From positions 1-64,000 of the forward strand of contig NZ_POWF01000008.1 of assembly GCF_002895005.1 (NCBI RefSeq): a stretch of 64,000 bases of DNA, written 5' to 3'. Origin of the DNA: Hanstruepera neustonica (GTDB lineage Bacteria; Bacteroidota; Bacteroidia; Flavobacteriales; Flavobacteriaceae). Made by a program: the position numbers and the translations under genes. Below the pieces are notes generated by a model. The model made no database searches. It was not told where the DNA came from and worked only from the letters and a program-made list of their open reading frames with translations. Positions 38,101 through 46,389 of the stretch are shown here, piece after piece. Position 1 is the first letter of the stretch, and each line of letters begins with the position of its first letter.

Positions 38101-38610
38101 GGCAATAACCCAATAATCGACACCATTGGCATGCTGAATAGCCGTAATTTTTTCTGTTGACGGTGTAAAAAGTGGAATATTTTTATTAGAAGTGATATCG
38201 CCATTTCCTCCATTCAAAGTCAAATCTACTTCAGAATAGCGTAACCCTGAACTCAAACCTAATTGAGCAACTGTAAAAATAAAATAAATATTGGGGTCAT
38301 TAGGCTTTGGAACTATTATACCAGATTGTGTACTTGATGGGTCTCCCATCAACCCAAATCCATTAGGCATGGTATTATGATTTTTGTCCCAAACTCGGAT
38401 TCCATCAGTATAAAATAATAAATCTCCATTCGAATCTGAAATTGTCGAACAACCTTCATTGGTATTCAATGCTCCGTCAGTGATAGCTACGGCCGTTCCA
38501 GAATTAAAATCTAATCCTGCATTACTACCAAAGTACCAATAGTTGGCCTCTCCTTGAGCAAATAAAAAACTTGAGAACAGAATTAGGGTTATGCAAAAAA
38601 ATAACCTCAT
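35113..38610 (-). CDS. T9SS type B secreted protein with PKD domain and five internal repeats
   Basis: 1165 aa with a signal peptide (LFFCITLILFSSFLFAQG). The N-terminal part (about residues 20-380) is propeller-like (NYWYFGSNAGLDFNSG, GCSTISDSNGDLLFYTDG). A PKD domain follows (IQWDFGDGNTTSEVTPTHVY). Five repeats of about 85-90 aa follow, each with CDD..NDG.E, YH.SQ.DA and a CY(D/E)T.SF end (about nt 35820-37240). The C-terminus is the type B sorting domain (gliding-motility-associated; FFTPNGDGDNDNWQV ... FDRYGKLL). It is exported by T9SS; type B substrates are often cell-surface proteins. Precise role unknown. Confidence 0.94.
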   Translation of the reverse strand: MRLFFCITLILFSSFLFAQGEANYWYFGSNAGLDFNSGTAVAITDGALNTNEGCSTISDSNGDLLFYTDGIRVWDKNHNTMPNGFGLMGDPSSTQSGIIVPKPNDPNIYFIFTVAQLGLSSGLRYSEVDLTLNGGNGDITSNKNIPLFTPSTEKITAIQHANGVDYWVIAHKWNSNEFLSYKITESGVEITPTITPIGSVHNGDPAETIGYMKVSPDGQKLALAKWHNTAFVEIFDFNSQNGQFSNAINLSDMFYNGLQSGPYGLEFSPNSEMLYVSDTDFISTRFKIHQFNLMHGNQMDIANSDVILYDGTDSVSALQLAIDEKIYIANAYSGYLDVIENPNEPGLSSGYVNRALFLEGRQAIYGLPPFIQSFFQVGINVEFTCVGDETQFSVNSSQEIANIQWDFGDGNTTSEVTPTHVYTSAGTYPVTVSVNSVSGTNRFFTTDIVIHDVPIANEVSNYHLCDDSTNDDVEIFDLSTKDSEVLGTQSDVFFDIRYYASMEDAQNHENELTISYANISNSQTIYVKIYNVDNTDCYDITSFDLIVDTMPVANTVIDLMVCDDVSNDGTELVDLTQFNDDILNGQTAADFNISYHISQADAENDANPLPDDFQTVDNPQQVFIRIENVVNESCYDTGSFEIIIDEQPTAYQPDDMFLCDDLNDGEEAFNLSSQNNQVSNGQTGFNITYHLSQDDADDNQNPLTSPYTNETNPQQIFVRIENTNNSNCFDTTSFTIQVDAMPVVNVVADVTTCDDASNDGTELVDLTQFDNAVLNGQAASDFNITYHISQINAENSANPLPDDFQTVDNPQQVFIRIENVNNASCYETGSFQIIIDDYLEAYQPDDMYLCDALNDGEESFDLNLQNDQISNGQTGNFAITYHLSQADADLNENPLSIPYTNITNPQQIFARIENMENFDCYNTTSFYIEALETPDPDMETTYYFCTDETVVLDAGFGYDSYLWSTGETTQSIVVGSAGNYDVTVAYDYPTMPPLSCSFTETVQVIESDEAIINDIEIEDWTAYDNTITVEVSGIGDYEFSIDGINYQSSNVFNNLPVGEYTIYVRDQNGCGVVNEEVYVLYYPKFFTPNGDGDNDNWQVYFSQTEPDITVLIFDRYGKLLKQLNALSDGWDGTFNGEHMPTSDYWFVVNRPSKGKQYRAHFTLKR

Positions 38611-38787
38611 GTTAAGGGAAAAAAGATTAATAGCGTTACGTAAAATAAAATAAATATCTGATTATCAAAAATAGACGCTTGAAAATAACTGTTAAAACCG
38701 ATTAAACTGTTAATTTTTAGTCAAATTACAATAGAATAACAGAATCTATTTTTTTTGTTTAGTACTTTTATGCCTAATTTAGCCATG

Positions 38788-39570
38788 ATGTTGAAACACT
38801 TATTCCTACTTTTTTCAGTTTTTACTGTAGCTGTTTGTTTCTCGCAAGAGGTGGAGACTAGCGTTTTAGGGACTGTAATTAACAGTTCAGATGGCACCCC
38901 AATGGAAAGTGTTAACATTGTCAACTTAAACCAGGTACTTGGAACCACTACCAATAGCAAAGGAGAGTTTGAATTAAAAGCACAACCCAACGACACCCTT
39001 CATTTTTCGTATTTAGGTTTTAAATCCATTAAAGTTCGTGTAACCAATGACTGGATAAAATATGGCGCTTCAACTATTGAACTTACAGAACTAGCACTTG
39101 CATTGGAAGAGGTGGTTATTAATGAATTTAGACTTACGGGAGTTTTAGAGGTTGATATACTTCAAGTACCCATAAACACCAATTATCGTTATAGTATTTC
39201 AGGTTTACCGACTACTGGTTACGAAGCTGGTAACCGTTCTAATTCTGTAACCAAAGTACTGGGCGCCATTTTTAATCCAGCCGATTTTCTCTATAAGATG
39301 TTTGGTAAAAAACCAAACGAGATGAAAAAACTCAAGCAAATGAAGCAGGATGATGAGATACGAAACCTCCTAGCTTCGCGTTTTGACCGCGAAATGCTGA
39401 CTGTTTTGCTTCAAGTTGATCGTGTTGATTTAGATGAAATTGTAAGACAATGCAACTACTCGGCGAGTTTTATTCAAACTGCCAATGATCTTCAAATTTT
39501 GGATGCCATAAGTGAATGCTACGAAGAATACAAAGTATTAAGCCGTAGTCGTAAGAAAGGACGGTTGTAA
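38788..39570 (+). CDS. Secreted protein with CarboxypepD_reg-like domain
   Basis: About 260 aa from the ATG at 38788. ATGs at 38770 and 38785 are also in frame, but the short basic start LKHLFLLFSVFTVAVCFSQ makes the best signal peptide. Residues about 25-100 form a carboxypeptidase-regulatory-like beta-sandwich (VLGTVINSSDGTPMESVNIV, HFSYLGFKSIKV), as at the N-terminus of SusC-type receptors, but no plug or barrel follows. The C-terminal part is charged and helical. Likely periplasmic; function unknown. Divergent from the type B T9SS gene. Confidence 0.83.
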   Translation: MLKHLFLLFSVFTVAVCFSQEVETSVLGTVINSSDGTPMESVNIVNLNQVLGTTTNSKGEFELKAQPNDTLHFSYLGFKSIKVRVTNDWIKYGASTIELTELALALEEVVINEFRLTGVLEVDILQVPINTNYRYSISGLPTTGYEAGNRSNSVTKVLGAIFNPADFLYKMFGKKPNEMKKLKQMKQDDEIRNLLASRFDREMLTVLLQVDRVDLDEIVRQCNYSASFIQTANDLQILDAISECYEEYKVLSRSRKKGRL

Positions 39571-39576
39571 AACTCG

Positions 39577-39951
39577 TTATTCTCTGGAATGCAAAGCCAC
39601 TCTATTACCTTCGGAATCTAAAAATACACCCATAAAGCCATGTTCGGGTGATATTTGCGTTTTAGGCTGATATATTTTGCCTCCAGCCGCTTCTACTCTC
39701 TCCAATTCATTTTGGACGTTGTCAGAAATAAAGTAAACCAAAGTACCTTCCTGACTGGGTATGTAGGATTCTTGCTTTATTAAAGTCCCTTGCGCACCTG
39801 GAACCTGACCTCTATCTGGAAACCAACCCATTAAGATACCACCAAAATCTACGACATGAATATCTACTTTAAAAACAGCTTCGTAAAAGGCTTTAGCGCG
39901 ATCCATATCGGATACTGGTATTTCAAACCAGCCAACCATATTGTATTTCAT
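39577..39951 (-). CDS. VOC-superfamily (glyoxalase-like) protein
   Basis: 124 aa. Starts KYNMVGWFEIPVSDMDRAKAFYEAVF and ends PEHGFMGVFLDSEGNRVALHS, the two ends of a VOC fold. Metal-binding His/Glu of true glyoxalase I are not fully obvious, so the substrate cannot be named. It is 3 bp downstream of an SRPBCC gene; the pair is probably co-transcribed. Confidence 0.88.
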   Translation of the reverse strand: MKYNMVGWFEIPVSDMDRAKAFYEAVFKVDIHVVDFGGILMGWFPDRGQVPGAQGTLIKQESYIPSQEGTLVYFISDNVQNELERVEAAGGKIYQPKTQISPEHGFMGVFLDSEGNRVALHSRE

Positions 39952-39954
39952 ATC

Positions 39955-40479
39955 TCATTGTTCTAAACGTTGTTTTAATCTAGATAGTCCTTCATCAAAA
40001 TCCTTGCCTACCGCTTTTTCAAAATTAAAAAACAGCATGAATATATTGAAAGGCACTGGGTTTTTTCCTGCAAATCCCCAAATAACTTTGGTCTGATTAT
40101 CGTCTACTTTTTCGACATTCAAATAACCTTTAGAAACCGATTTCCAAGGTTTTAAAAAGCGAAGTTCCGTAATGACCTGCTTCTCCTCTATAACATCTAT
40201 AATTTCCTGTTCGCCCATTCCAACATCCTTATTACCTTCCCATTTGGAGATAAACCCGATTTCACCATCAGTTCCCGTAAATGTTTGCTTCATATTAGGG
40301 TCTTTTAATTTCCAAGGAGACCATTGATCCTGATTTTTAATAGATTTAAGATATTTGAAGACTTCGGGCAAAGCTCTATTAATTACAATACTACGACTCA
40401 CATCATAGGATTTCGGTGCAACTATAGCCAGTATCAAAATCAAAGCTATGATACCCAATACTATATAAAGAAAAATCAT
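39955..40479 (-). CDS. SRPBCC-family (polyketide cyclase/START-like) protein
   Basis: 174 aa. An N-terminal membrane anchor (FLYIVLGIIALILILAIVA) is followed by a ligand-binding START-like fold (SRSIVINRALPEVFKYLKSIKNQDQWSPW, GFISKWEGNKDVGMGEQEI, KVIWGFAGKNPVPFN). Such proteins bind hydrophobic small molecules; no ligand is implied here. It forms a two-gene unit with the VOC gene. Confidence 0.85.
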   Translation of the reverse strand: MIFLYIVLGIIALILILAIVAPKSYDVSRSIVINRALPEVFKYLKSIKNQDQWSPWKLKDPNMKQTFTGTDGEIGFISKWEGNKDVGMGEQEIIDVIEEKQVITELRFLKPWKSVSKGYLNVEKVDDNQTKVIWGFAGKNPVPFNIFMLFFNFEKAVGKDFDEGLSRLKQRLEQ

Positions 40480-40519
40480 GGTTTGTGTTTTAGTTAGTTA
40501 AGCTAAATCTACAAAATAG

Positions 40520-41173
40520 TTACTGATTATAAAATCTTTTAACGATGTCGTGATAACTTTTGATGGTTTTTTGAATCCAATCCAGACGTTTACTAGCTTT
40601 CTCTTCATCAGTTAGTTGCCAATTAACATCCAATGACTTGAGTTTAGAAGTAACCTGTTGTAAGATGATAGCTGCCGAAACCGAAATATTCAAACTTTCA
40701 GTAAAACCAACCATAGGGATTTTAAGAAAACAATCGGCTTGATCTAAAACTTCTTGCGACAGTCCTTCTGTTTCCCGGCCAAAAAAGAAACAGGATTTTT
40801 TGGTGACATCAAAATCTTGCAATAAGCAATCATTGGTGTGTGGTGTCGTGGCAACAATTTGATAACCTTGTTGCTTTAATTCTTGTAAACAATCCTTAAC
40901 AGAATTAAAGCGGTTTAAATCAACCCATTTTTGTGCTCCCATGGCAATTTCTCGGTCAATGCGCTTTCTATTAATCTCCTCAATAATATTGACTTCCTGC
41001 ACGCCAAAAACATCGCAACTTCTTATAACAGCACTGGTATTGTGTAATTGGTAAACATCTTCAATGGCTACCGTAAAATGCTTGGTACGTTGGTTTAGTA
41101 CTTTTGTAAATCGGTTTTTTCTATTCTCGGTGAGATACCCTTCTAAATATTCTAGTAATTCTAAATCGACCAT
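40520..41173 (-). CDS. SpoU/TrmH-family tRNA/rRNA methyltransferase
   Basis: 217 aa. The SPOUT knot motifs are clear: NTSAVIRSCDVFGVQEVNII (motif 1), CFFFGRETEGLSQEV (motif 2) and LKIPMVGFTESLNISVSAAIIL (motif 3). Closest in layout to TrmH, which 2'-O-methylates G18 of tRNA using SAM, though the exact target is not certain. It abuts the CHRD lipoprotein gene with no gap between that gene's stop and this ATG's neighbour, but on the same strand, so they may be co-transcribed. Confidence 0.92.
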   Translation of the reverse strand: MVDLELLEYLEGYLTENRKNRFTKVLNQRTKHFTVAIEDVYQLHNTSAVIRSCDVFGVQEVNIIEEINRKRIDREIAMGAQKWVDLNRFNSVKDCLQELKQQGYQIVATTPHTNDCLLQDFDVTKKSCFFFGRETEGLSQEVLDQADCFLKIPMVGFTESLNISVSAAIILQQVTSKLKSLDVNWQLTDEEKASKRLDWIQKTIKSYHDIVKRFYNQ

Positions 41174-42370
41174 TTAATCATTAACACCAATATTTCCTTG
41201 TGCAACTAAAGTATTCAAATCAGAAGCACTTAAATGAATGTTGATGTACCCATTAACTTCCAATACGTCATCATATCCAAAAGGTGTACCATCATCCAAT
41301 TGTATCACATTGGTTTGGCTAATACCTGTACTACCATCAACGTCATTGAATGTGAACATTATTGGACCTGTAGTAGCGGCGTCATTTTCGTGAATATGAC
41401 CTGGATGCATACCATCCACAGGCGTATTCATTAATTCAATAATAGCAAGTGCCTCACCATTTTGACGTCGAAAAAAAGAAGCAGTCCCACTGATGTCCGG
41501 AACATCCACTTCATTTAAGTCATATACTACCGATTCACCAGTTAACTCATTTCTGCCAATATCACCTTGCGAAACTATGCTGTTATCTGTCTCGCTCAAA
41601 TGAACATTAATATAGCCATCAAAATCTGCTATATTTTCATACATGAAAGGTGTTGCGTCATCTAATTGATTAATGTTGGTATAACTGATTCCTGTATTGC
41701 CATCGATTGGGTTAAATGTTAATGCAATCTCACCCGTTTCTAATGCCGTATTCCGATGAATATGCGACGGATGCATTTCGCCATCTATAGCGTTCGTAAG
41801 TTGAATAGTTGCCAATGCCTCACCATTCTTTCGTTGAGAGAATTTAGCTGATCCACTAATTTCCGAGTTATCAAACTGCAATAACGCATAAGTTTTTGTA
41901 ACACCTATTAACTCATTTTGACCAATATCAGCTTGAGCTACTAAAATATCCAAATTGGTGCTACTTAAATGCACATTGATATAACCGTCAAAATCCAACA
42001 ACTCCTCATAAGTGATGGGTGTACCATCATCGAGTTCAGTAATGGTTACTTCACTTCTACCAGTATTACTATTAACTGTTCCCAAAGTCAAGGCTATAGC
42101 TCCAGTCTCGGCCGCAGTATTATAATGAATGTGAGCAGGATGCATTTGGTCTGCTAATAATCCCGAAAGGTTTAACTCAATGGTAACCGATAGGTCTTCA
42201 TTTTTTACAAATCGTGCATAACCTGTAACACTGGGATCACTTATCGTATTTAATTCATAAACTTTATAGACAAGGCTAGATTCTATTCGGGTAATATTAT
42301 CATCATTAGCGCAATTGGTTAGTGACAGAATTGTCATAAAGCAAATGCATACCACTAAAAGATTTTTCAT
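41174..42370 (-). CDS. Lipoprotein with three CHRD domains
   Basis: 398 aa with lipobox LSLTNC (Cys about residue 20). Three CHRD repeats of about 120 aa follow, each with the pattern H(P/A)xHIH, TGxI..TF/TL, ITELDDGTP-type and FDGYINVHLS...L(V/I)AQ(A/G)(D/N)IG. CHRD domains occur in chordin and in many bacterial secreted proteins; their function in bacteria is unclear. First gene of a unit with the methyltransferase gene; divergent from the sirtuin gene. Confidence 0.92.
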   Translation of the reverse strand: MKNLLVVCICFMTILSLTNCANDDNITRIESSLVYKVYELNTISDPSVTGYARFVKNEDLSVTIELNLSGLLADQMHPAHIHYNTAAETGAIALTLGTVNSNTGRSEVTITELDDGTPITYEELLDFDGYINVHLSSTNLDILVAQADIGQNELIGVTKTYALLQFDNSEISGSAKFSQRKNGEALATIQLTNAIDGEMHPSHIHRNTALETGEIALTFNPIDGNTGISYTNINQLDDATPFMYENIADFDGYINVHLSETDNSIVSQGDIGRNELTGESVVYDLNEVDVPDISGTASFFRRQNGEALAIIELMNTPVDGMHPGHIHENDAATTGPIMFTFNDVDGSTGISQTNVIQLDDGTPFGYDDVLEVNGYINIHLSASDLNTLVAQGNIGVND

Positions 42371-42463
42371 GTTTTGATTTTTAGACTGTCTAAATTTACA
42401 ATTTAAAGTATAAAACTAAATAAGTTCTTAATTATTATCTGGTAATTTTTATAATTTTAAACC

Positions 42464-43144
42464 ATGAAACATGTTGTAGTACTTACTGGAGCTGGCATGA
42501 GTGCCGAAAGCGGTTTGAAAACCTTTCGTGATGCGAACGGTCTATGGGAGGGTCATGATGTCATGCAAGTAGCTTCTCCGGAAGGCTTTGCTAAAAATCC
42601 CGAATTGGTTTTGGAATTTTATAATCAGCGGCGAAGACAATTACACGAAGTTGAACCTAATGCAGCGCACAAGGATTTAGCTAGTCTTGAAAATCATTTT
42701 AAAACTACTATTATCACTCAAAACGTAGATGATTTACATGAACGTGCAGGCAGTTCTAACGTATTGCACTTACATGGTGAATTGCTAAAAGCCCGAAGTA
42801 CTTATAACGAACATGATTTTGTTGATTGGACAACCGATTTGGTTTTGGGAGATGTTTGCAATCAAGGGTATCAAATGCGGCCTCATATTGTATGGTTTGG
42901 CGAAGCTGTACCGATGATTGAAAAGGCTATTGATATCTGTGCCACTGCTGATATTTTAATGATTATAGGCACCAGTATGCAAGTTTATCCAGCAGCAAGT
43001 TTGATGCATTACGTTCCCAATGGCACACAAACATATTTCATAGACCCAAATCCAGCAATAAACAGTTCTAATAATCTTACTGTTATTGCAGAGCCAGCAA
43101 CTGTTGGCGTGAGTCAAGCCATTGAACGTATAAAACTACTGTAA
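42464..43144 (+). CDS. cobB: NAD-dependent protein deacylase, SIR2 family
   Basis: 226 aa. NAD-binding GAGMSAESGLKTFRD, TQNVDDLHERAG and catalytic H104 (VLHLHGELL) are present. Y53 and R56 (FYNQRRR) match the Tyr-x-x-Arg pair of class III sirtuins, which favours desuccinylation or demalonylation. The zinc-ribbon cysteines found at the equivalent place in E. coli CobB are mostly replaced (KARSTYNEHD, one Cys in GDVCNQGYQ). Its last 9 bp overlap the convergent DUF6090 gene. Confidence 0.93.
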   Translation: MKHVVVLTGAGMSAESGLKTFRDANGLWEGHDVMQVASPEGFAKNPELVLEFYNQRRRQLHEVEPNAAHKDLASLENHFKTTIITQNVDDLHERAGSSNVLHLHGELLKARSTYNEHDFVDWTTDLVLGDVCNQGYQMRPHIVWFGEAVPMIEKAIDICATADILMIIGTSMQVYPAASLMHYVPNGTQTYFIDPNPAINSSNNLTVIAEPATVGVSQAIERIKLL

Positions 43145-43858
43145 ATAGTGCTCGATTTCCCGAATTAAATCATTGGTAACCTGCAATAAGGTTTCACTTA
43201 AATTTTTGACACTGTCAGAACCAGCACTTCGATAAGTAAGTTGTGATAATATGGTGGCCTTATCCTTATTAGTGAATTTTGTAGTGGCTACAATATTGTT
43301 GTTTTCATCAACTTCTAAACCCAAACCATTATTAGCCACAAAAGCGCCAAAGTTAGAATCTACCATATACAAGTTGTTATTGTTCACAACAGATTCCGTA
43401 TAATCTAGACGTTGAAAATACCTCACAATTTTATTCTGCAAATCTGCATTTGCAATCAGATTAATACTACCGCTGGAAATCATGTTACTGAATGTAGCAC
43501 GGTTGGCTTTAAACGTGCGTCTTGCACCAAGATCTCTAAATAATCTTTCTAGTACGGTTTTGTCTGCGGTATCCGAAACAAAGGTTTTTGCAGAATCTAC
43601 TTGAATTAAAATACTGGTCTCAAAATCTATTTGCTCTTGAATCAATTCCTTTTGGATTTCTAAGTCCTCTTTTAAATTTTCAAGAATGGTCGTTTCAAGT
43701 ACTCTGTTTTGTTTTTCCTTGTTCCATGTGTTAATCTGTAAGGCAATAAGAATACCTATAACCACGAGAACAATTTCCCCAATAGCATAAAAGAAATAGC
43801 GTTGTGCCCTTTTCTCTTCTAACAATTTCTTTCTGATTTTTCGTAATGCCGATACCAT
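43136..43858 (-). CDS. DUF6090-like single-span membrane protein
   Basis: 240 aa. The N-terminus (KLLEEKRAQRYFFYAIGEIVLVVIGILIALQINTWNKEK) is the hallmark of a widespread flavobacterial family (DUF6090): a basic segment, one membrane helix, then a soluble, mostly helical domain (about 50-240). The role is unknown. Its ATG overlaps the stop of the serine hydrolase gene by 1 bp (TAATG), so the two are translationally coupled. The 3' end overlaps cobB in the opposite direction. Confidence 0.85.
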   Translation of the reverse strand: MVSALRKIRKKLLEEKRAQRYFFYAIGEIVLVVIGILIALQINTWNKEKQNRVLETTILENLKEDLEIQKELIQEQIDFETSILIQVDSAKTFVSDTADKTVLERLFRDLGARRTFKANRATFSNMISSGSINLIANADLQNKIVRYFQRLDYTESVVNNNNLYMVDSNFGAFVANNGLGLEVDENNNIVATTKFTNKDKATILSQLTYRSAGSDSVKNLSETLLQVTNDLIREIEHYLQ

Positions 43859-45423
43859 TAGTCTACGCGTTTTAGATTGAGATCCTCGAAATCAAAACTA
43901 AAATCTATGTTGGGTGAAATACCCTTCATGGTAAGGCCATTAGCTTTGCCGTTTTCGTCTAAAGTGAACATCGCAAAAGCATCAGCGTTCATGTCTTGAT
44001 ATTCCCACTTAATTGCAAATGTTTCATCTTTATAAAGTTTTAATGGGCCATTGAGCAATGGCGAACGGTGGCTTTTAATCCAGAGTTGTTTTCCTTTCAT
44101 AAAGACTTCTATTTTACCAAACCAAACATCTTCATAAATACCAATATACTTATCCTTATCAACAGCGTCTTGGTTCATATTGGCAACCGCTTCCCAAACC
44201 TTTTTTGTAGCCGCATCATCGCCACTTTTGTTGGATGCCATATATGCCGCATATTTATCAATCCATTTAAAATCTTCCAATCCATAGTACATATCCAGTA
44301 TAGTCTGTGAAACTGAAGAAAATAAACCACCGCCATCATTACTGGTATTAGTCAAAATAACGATACCCAAATTCAAATCTGGAAATAAAATCGTTTGAGA
44401 TAGCATACCTGGCAATCCACCGGTATGTTCCACTTTCATGTTTCCTTTCTCGTCTGACAGAAACCAACCCAAGCCATAACCCGAAAAATGCGAGTTGTAA
44501 CGCGGATTTGGATTCACATCCATAACCGTGTGTATCTTCCACATCTCATTATGGTTGGAAGTGGAAAATAATTGTTTATTCAGATTTTGTCCATATTTCC
44601 CCTTATTTAATTGCAACAATAGCCATTGAGACAAATCATTGACATTAGAAAATATACCTCCAGCAGCACCATTAATCATTTCTTCAAAGGTTGGAATGAT
44701 TCTGATGTCTCCCTTTTCTGTGGAATGAGAAGCAGATAAATTATTTGTATTTTTAATATTTACCAAGGATCCATAGGTATTGTCCATACCTAGTGGTTCA
44801 AAAATTCTGCTTTCCACAAAAGCTTCCCAAGTCATGCCGCTCTTTCTCGCTATCAATTCACCAGCCACCAAATACAACAGGTTGTCATAATCCCATTTGG
44901 TTCTAAAAGCCGATTCGGGTTTAAAATGCTGAAAATTTGCCAACAAGTCATCAATGGTGAAATCGGATCCTTGGGGAAAAAACATCAGGTCACCCATACC
45001 TAAACCTAAACCACTGCGATGGGTTACCAAATCGACAATATTAAAATTGTCCTCCACATAATCATTATACATGGTGAATTCTGGAATATGGTCTTTAACC
45101 TTGTCTGTCCAGTTTATTTTGCCTTCCTCCACCAAAATAGCCAACGCCGCTGTGGTAAAGGCCTTACTGTTAGATGCTATGGCGAAATTGGTATGTTCGT
45201 TAACCCACTCATTGGTTGCAATAGATTTGACACCATAACCCTTTTCATGCAATATGCCTCCATCCTTTACAACCGCAACTGCACAACCAGCCACATTAAA
45301 CTTGCTCATGGCATAATTGACAATGGAGTCTATTTGACGTGAAGTAACTTGCGCATGAATTTGGCAAAAACAGCAAACCAGCAATAAAAAGAATACTGCT
45401 GGGGATTTTTTAATGGATTTCAT
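43858..45423 (-). CDS. Periplasmic serine hydrolase, class C beta-lactamase-like
   Basis: 521 aa from the ATG at 45423, which gives a good signal peptide (SPAVFFLLLVCCFCQIHAQ); upstream in-frame starts would only lengthen it. The penicillin-recognising fold has S84-x-x-K87 (ASNSK), Y179-D-N181 and HTGG, so the active site is complete. A C-terminal lipocalin-like domain (about 420-521) follows, as in many bacterial esterase/peptidase relatives. The substrate cannot be told from sequence; true beta-lactamase activity is not implied. Coupled to the DUF6090 gene downstream. Confidence 0.92.
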   Translation of the reverse strand: MKSIKKSPAVFFLLLVCCFCQIHAQVTSRQIDSIVNYAMSKFNVAGCAVAVVKDGGILHEKGYGVKSIATNEWVNEHTNFAIASNSKAFTTAALAILVEEGKINWTDKVKDHIPEFTMYNDYVEDNFNIVDLVTHRSGLGLGMGDLMFFPQGSDFTIDDLLANFQHFKPESAFRTKWDYDNLLYLVAGELIARKSGMTWEAFVESRIFEPLGMDNTYGSLVNIKNTNNLSASHSTEKGDIRIIPTFEEMINGAAGGIFSNVNDLSQWLLLQLNKGKYGQNLNKQLFSTSNHNEMWKIHTVMDVNPNPRYNSHFSGYGLGWFLSDEKGNMKVEHTGGLPGMLSQTILFPDLNLGIVILTNTSNDGGGLFSSVSQTILDMYYGLEDFKWIDKYAAYMASNKSGDDAATKKVWEAVANMNQDAVDKDKYIGIYEDVWFGKIEVFMKGKQLWIKSHRSPLLNGPLKLYKDETFAIKWEYQDMNADAFAMFTLDENGKANGLTMKGISPNIDFSFDFEDLNLKRVD

Positions 45424-45482
45424 AGAGAATAGTTGGTTGGTTATCATATTGAATTTAAAGGTAAGCAATAAAATACATTACT

Positions 45483-46388
45483 TCAATTATCATAAATCCA
45501 TTCCTTTTGGTTTGATTTCCAAATATTAAAATAATCTTCTGGATAATAGTCTTTTGCGGGATAAAAACTCTTCCCTCTATTCAAAAAATATGGCGGTTTT
45601 AAATATTTTCTTAAAGAATCTAAATCCTTTCTATTAGTCTTAATAATCCCTTTTCTCCTATTATATCGAATATTTCCTAATACCAAAGAATCTATTTGTT
45701 TTGTATGAGGATACAAATTTGGATACTCTATAACCCATTTATTATCAATACTCCTGTATAGGGCGTGATGATGAATTAAATAATATTTATCGTCACAATA
45801 TTTTTCAACAATGAGAAGTGCATATTTAGGCTTAGTGGAAATTATGCTATGCTGAGATCCATGTTCAGAAATATCAAAAAGAATGTTACTTTTTTCATGT
45901 AAAAAATCACCGTGAACTTCCTTAATAATTAGATATTGCCCAACGCCATAAGTGTTCATTACCTCAATGCACAAACTAGGATCAAATATATTTTCAACAT
46001 CTTCATGAATATCTTTGACAAATTTCAATTTACCAATGAAAACAAGTAATTCTCTCGGTTTAGTCTTACAAAACTTATAACGTATCGTCTCTAAAAACCA
46101 CAATTTGACATCAATATTAGAATCATTGAAAACGATTCTTTCAGATGTTGTATAACAATTCTCTATATCCTTTGGTGGTTTGAATAATAAAGTATCTCCA
46201 AGTTTAGCCTTAATGCTATAATTTCCATCAAAATCAGCAATAACTTTTTCTTTACTATTGATGTTAATTACTTGAGATCCTGCAAATGGTGAATTCCAGC
46301 TATCAATTATATTACCTTTTACTATAACATTTTGCGCAAAAGATAATTGGCTAGATAAAACAATAAATAAAATCAAAACCTTTTTCAT
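45483..46388 (-). CDS. Secreted hypothetical with CarboxypepD_reg-like N-terminus
   Basis: 301 aa from the ATG at 46388, chosen because it gives a clean signal peptide (KKVLILFIVLSSQLSFAQ); an in-frame start 8 codons upstream would overlap the glycosyltransferase stop. A short carboxypeptidase-regulatory-like beta region follows (VIVKGNIIDSWNSPFAGSQV, IADFDGNYSIKAKLGDTLLF). The remainder is charged, His/Tyr-rich and matches nothing I know. One base separates it from the upstream glycosyltransferase gene. Confidence 0.78.
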   Translation of the reverse strand: MKKVLILFIVLSSQLSFAQNVIVKGNIIDSWNSPFAGSQVININSKEKVIADFDGNYSIKAKLGDTLLFKPPKDIENCYTTSERIVFNDSNIDVKLWFLETIRYKFCKTKPRELLVFIGKLKFVKDIHEDVENIFDPSLCIEVMNTYGVGQYLIIKEVHGDFLHEKSNILFDISEHGSQHSIISTKPKYALLIVEKYCDDKYYLIHHHALYRSIDNKWVIEYPNLYPHTKQIDSLVLGNIRYNRRKGIIKTNRKDLDSLRKYLKPPYFLNRGKSFYPAKDYYPEDYFNIWKSNQKEWIYDN

Positions 46389-46389
46389 A

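Noticed and set aside
43858-45423. Beta-lactamase resistance gene
   Set aside because: The SxxK/YxN/HTG fold is shared by many esterases and peptidases; the long C-terminal domain and context give no sign of a resistance enzyme.
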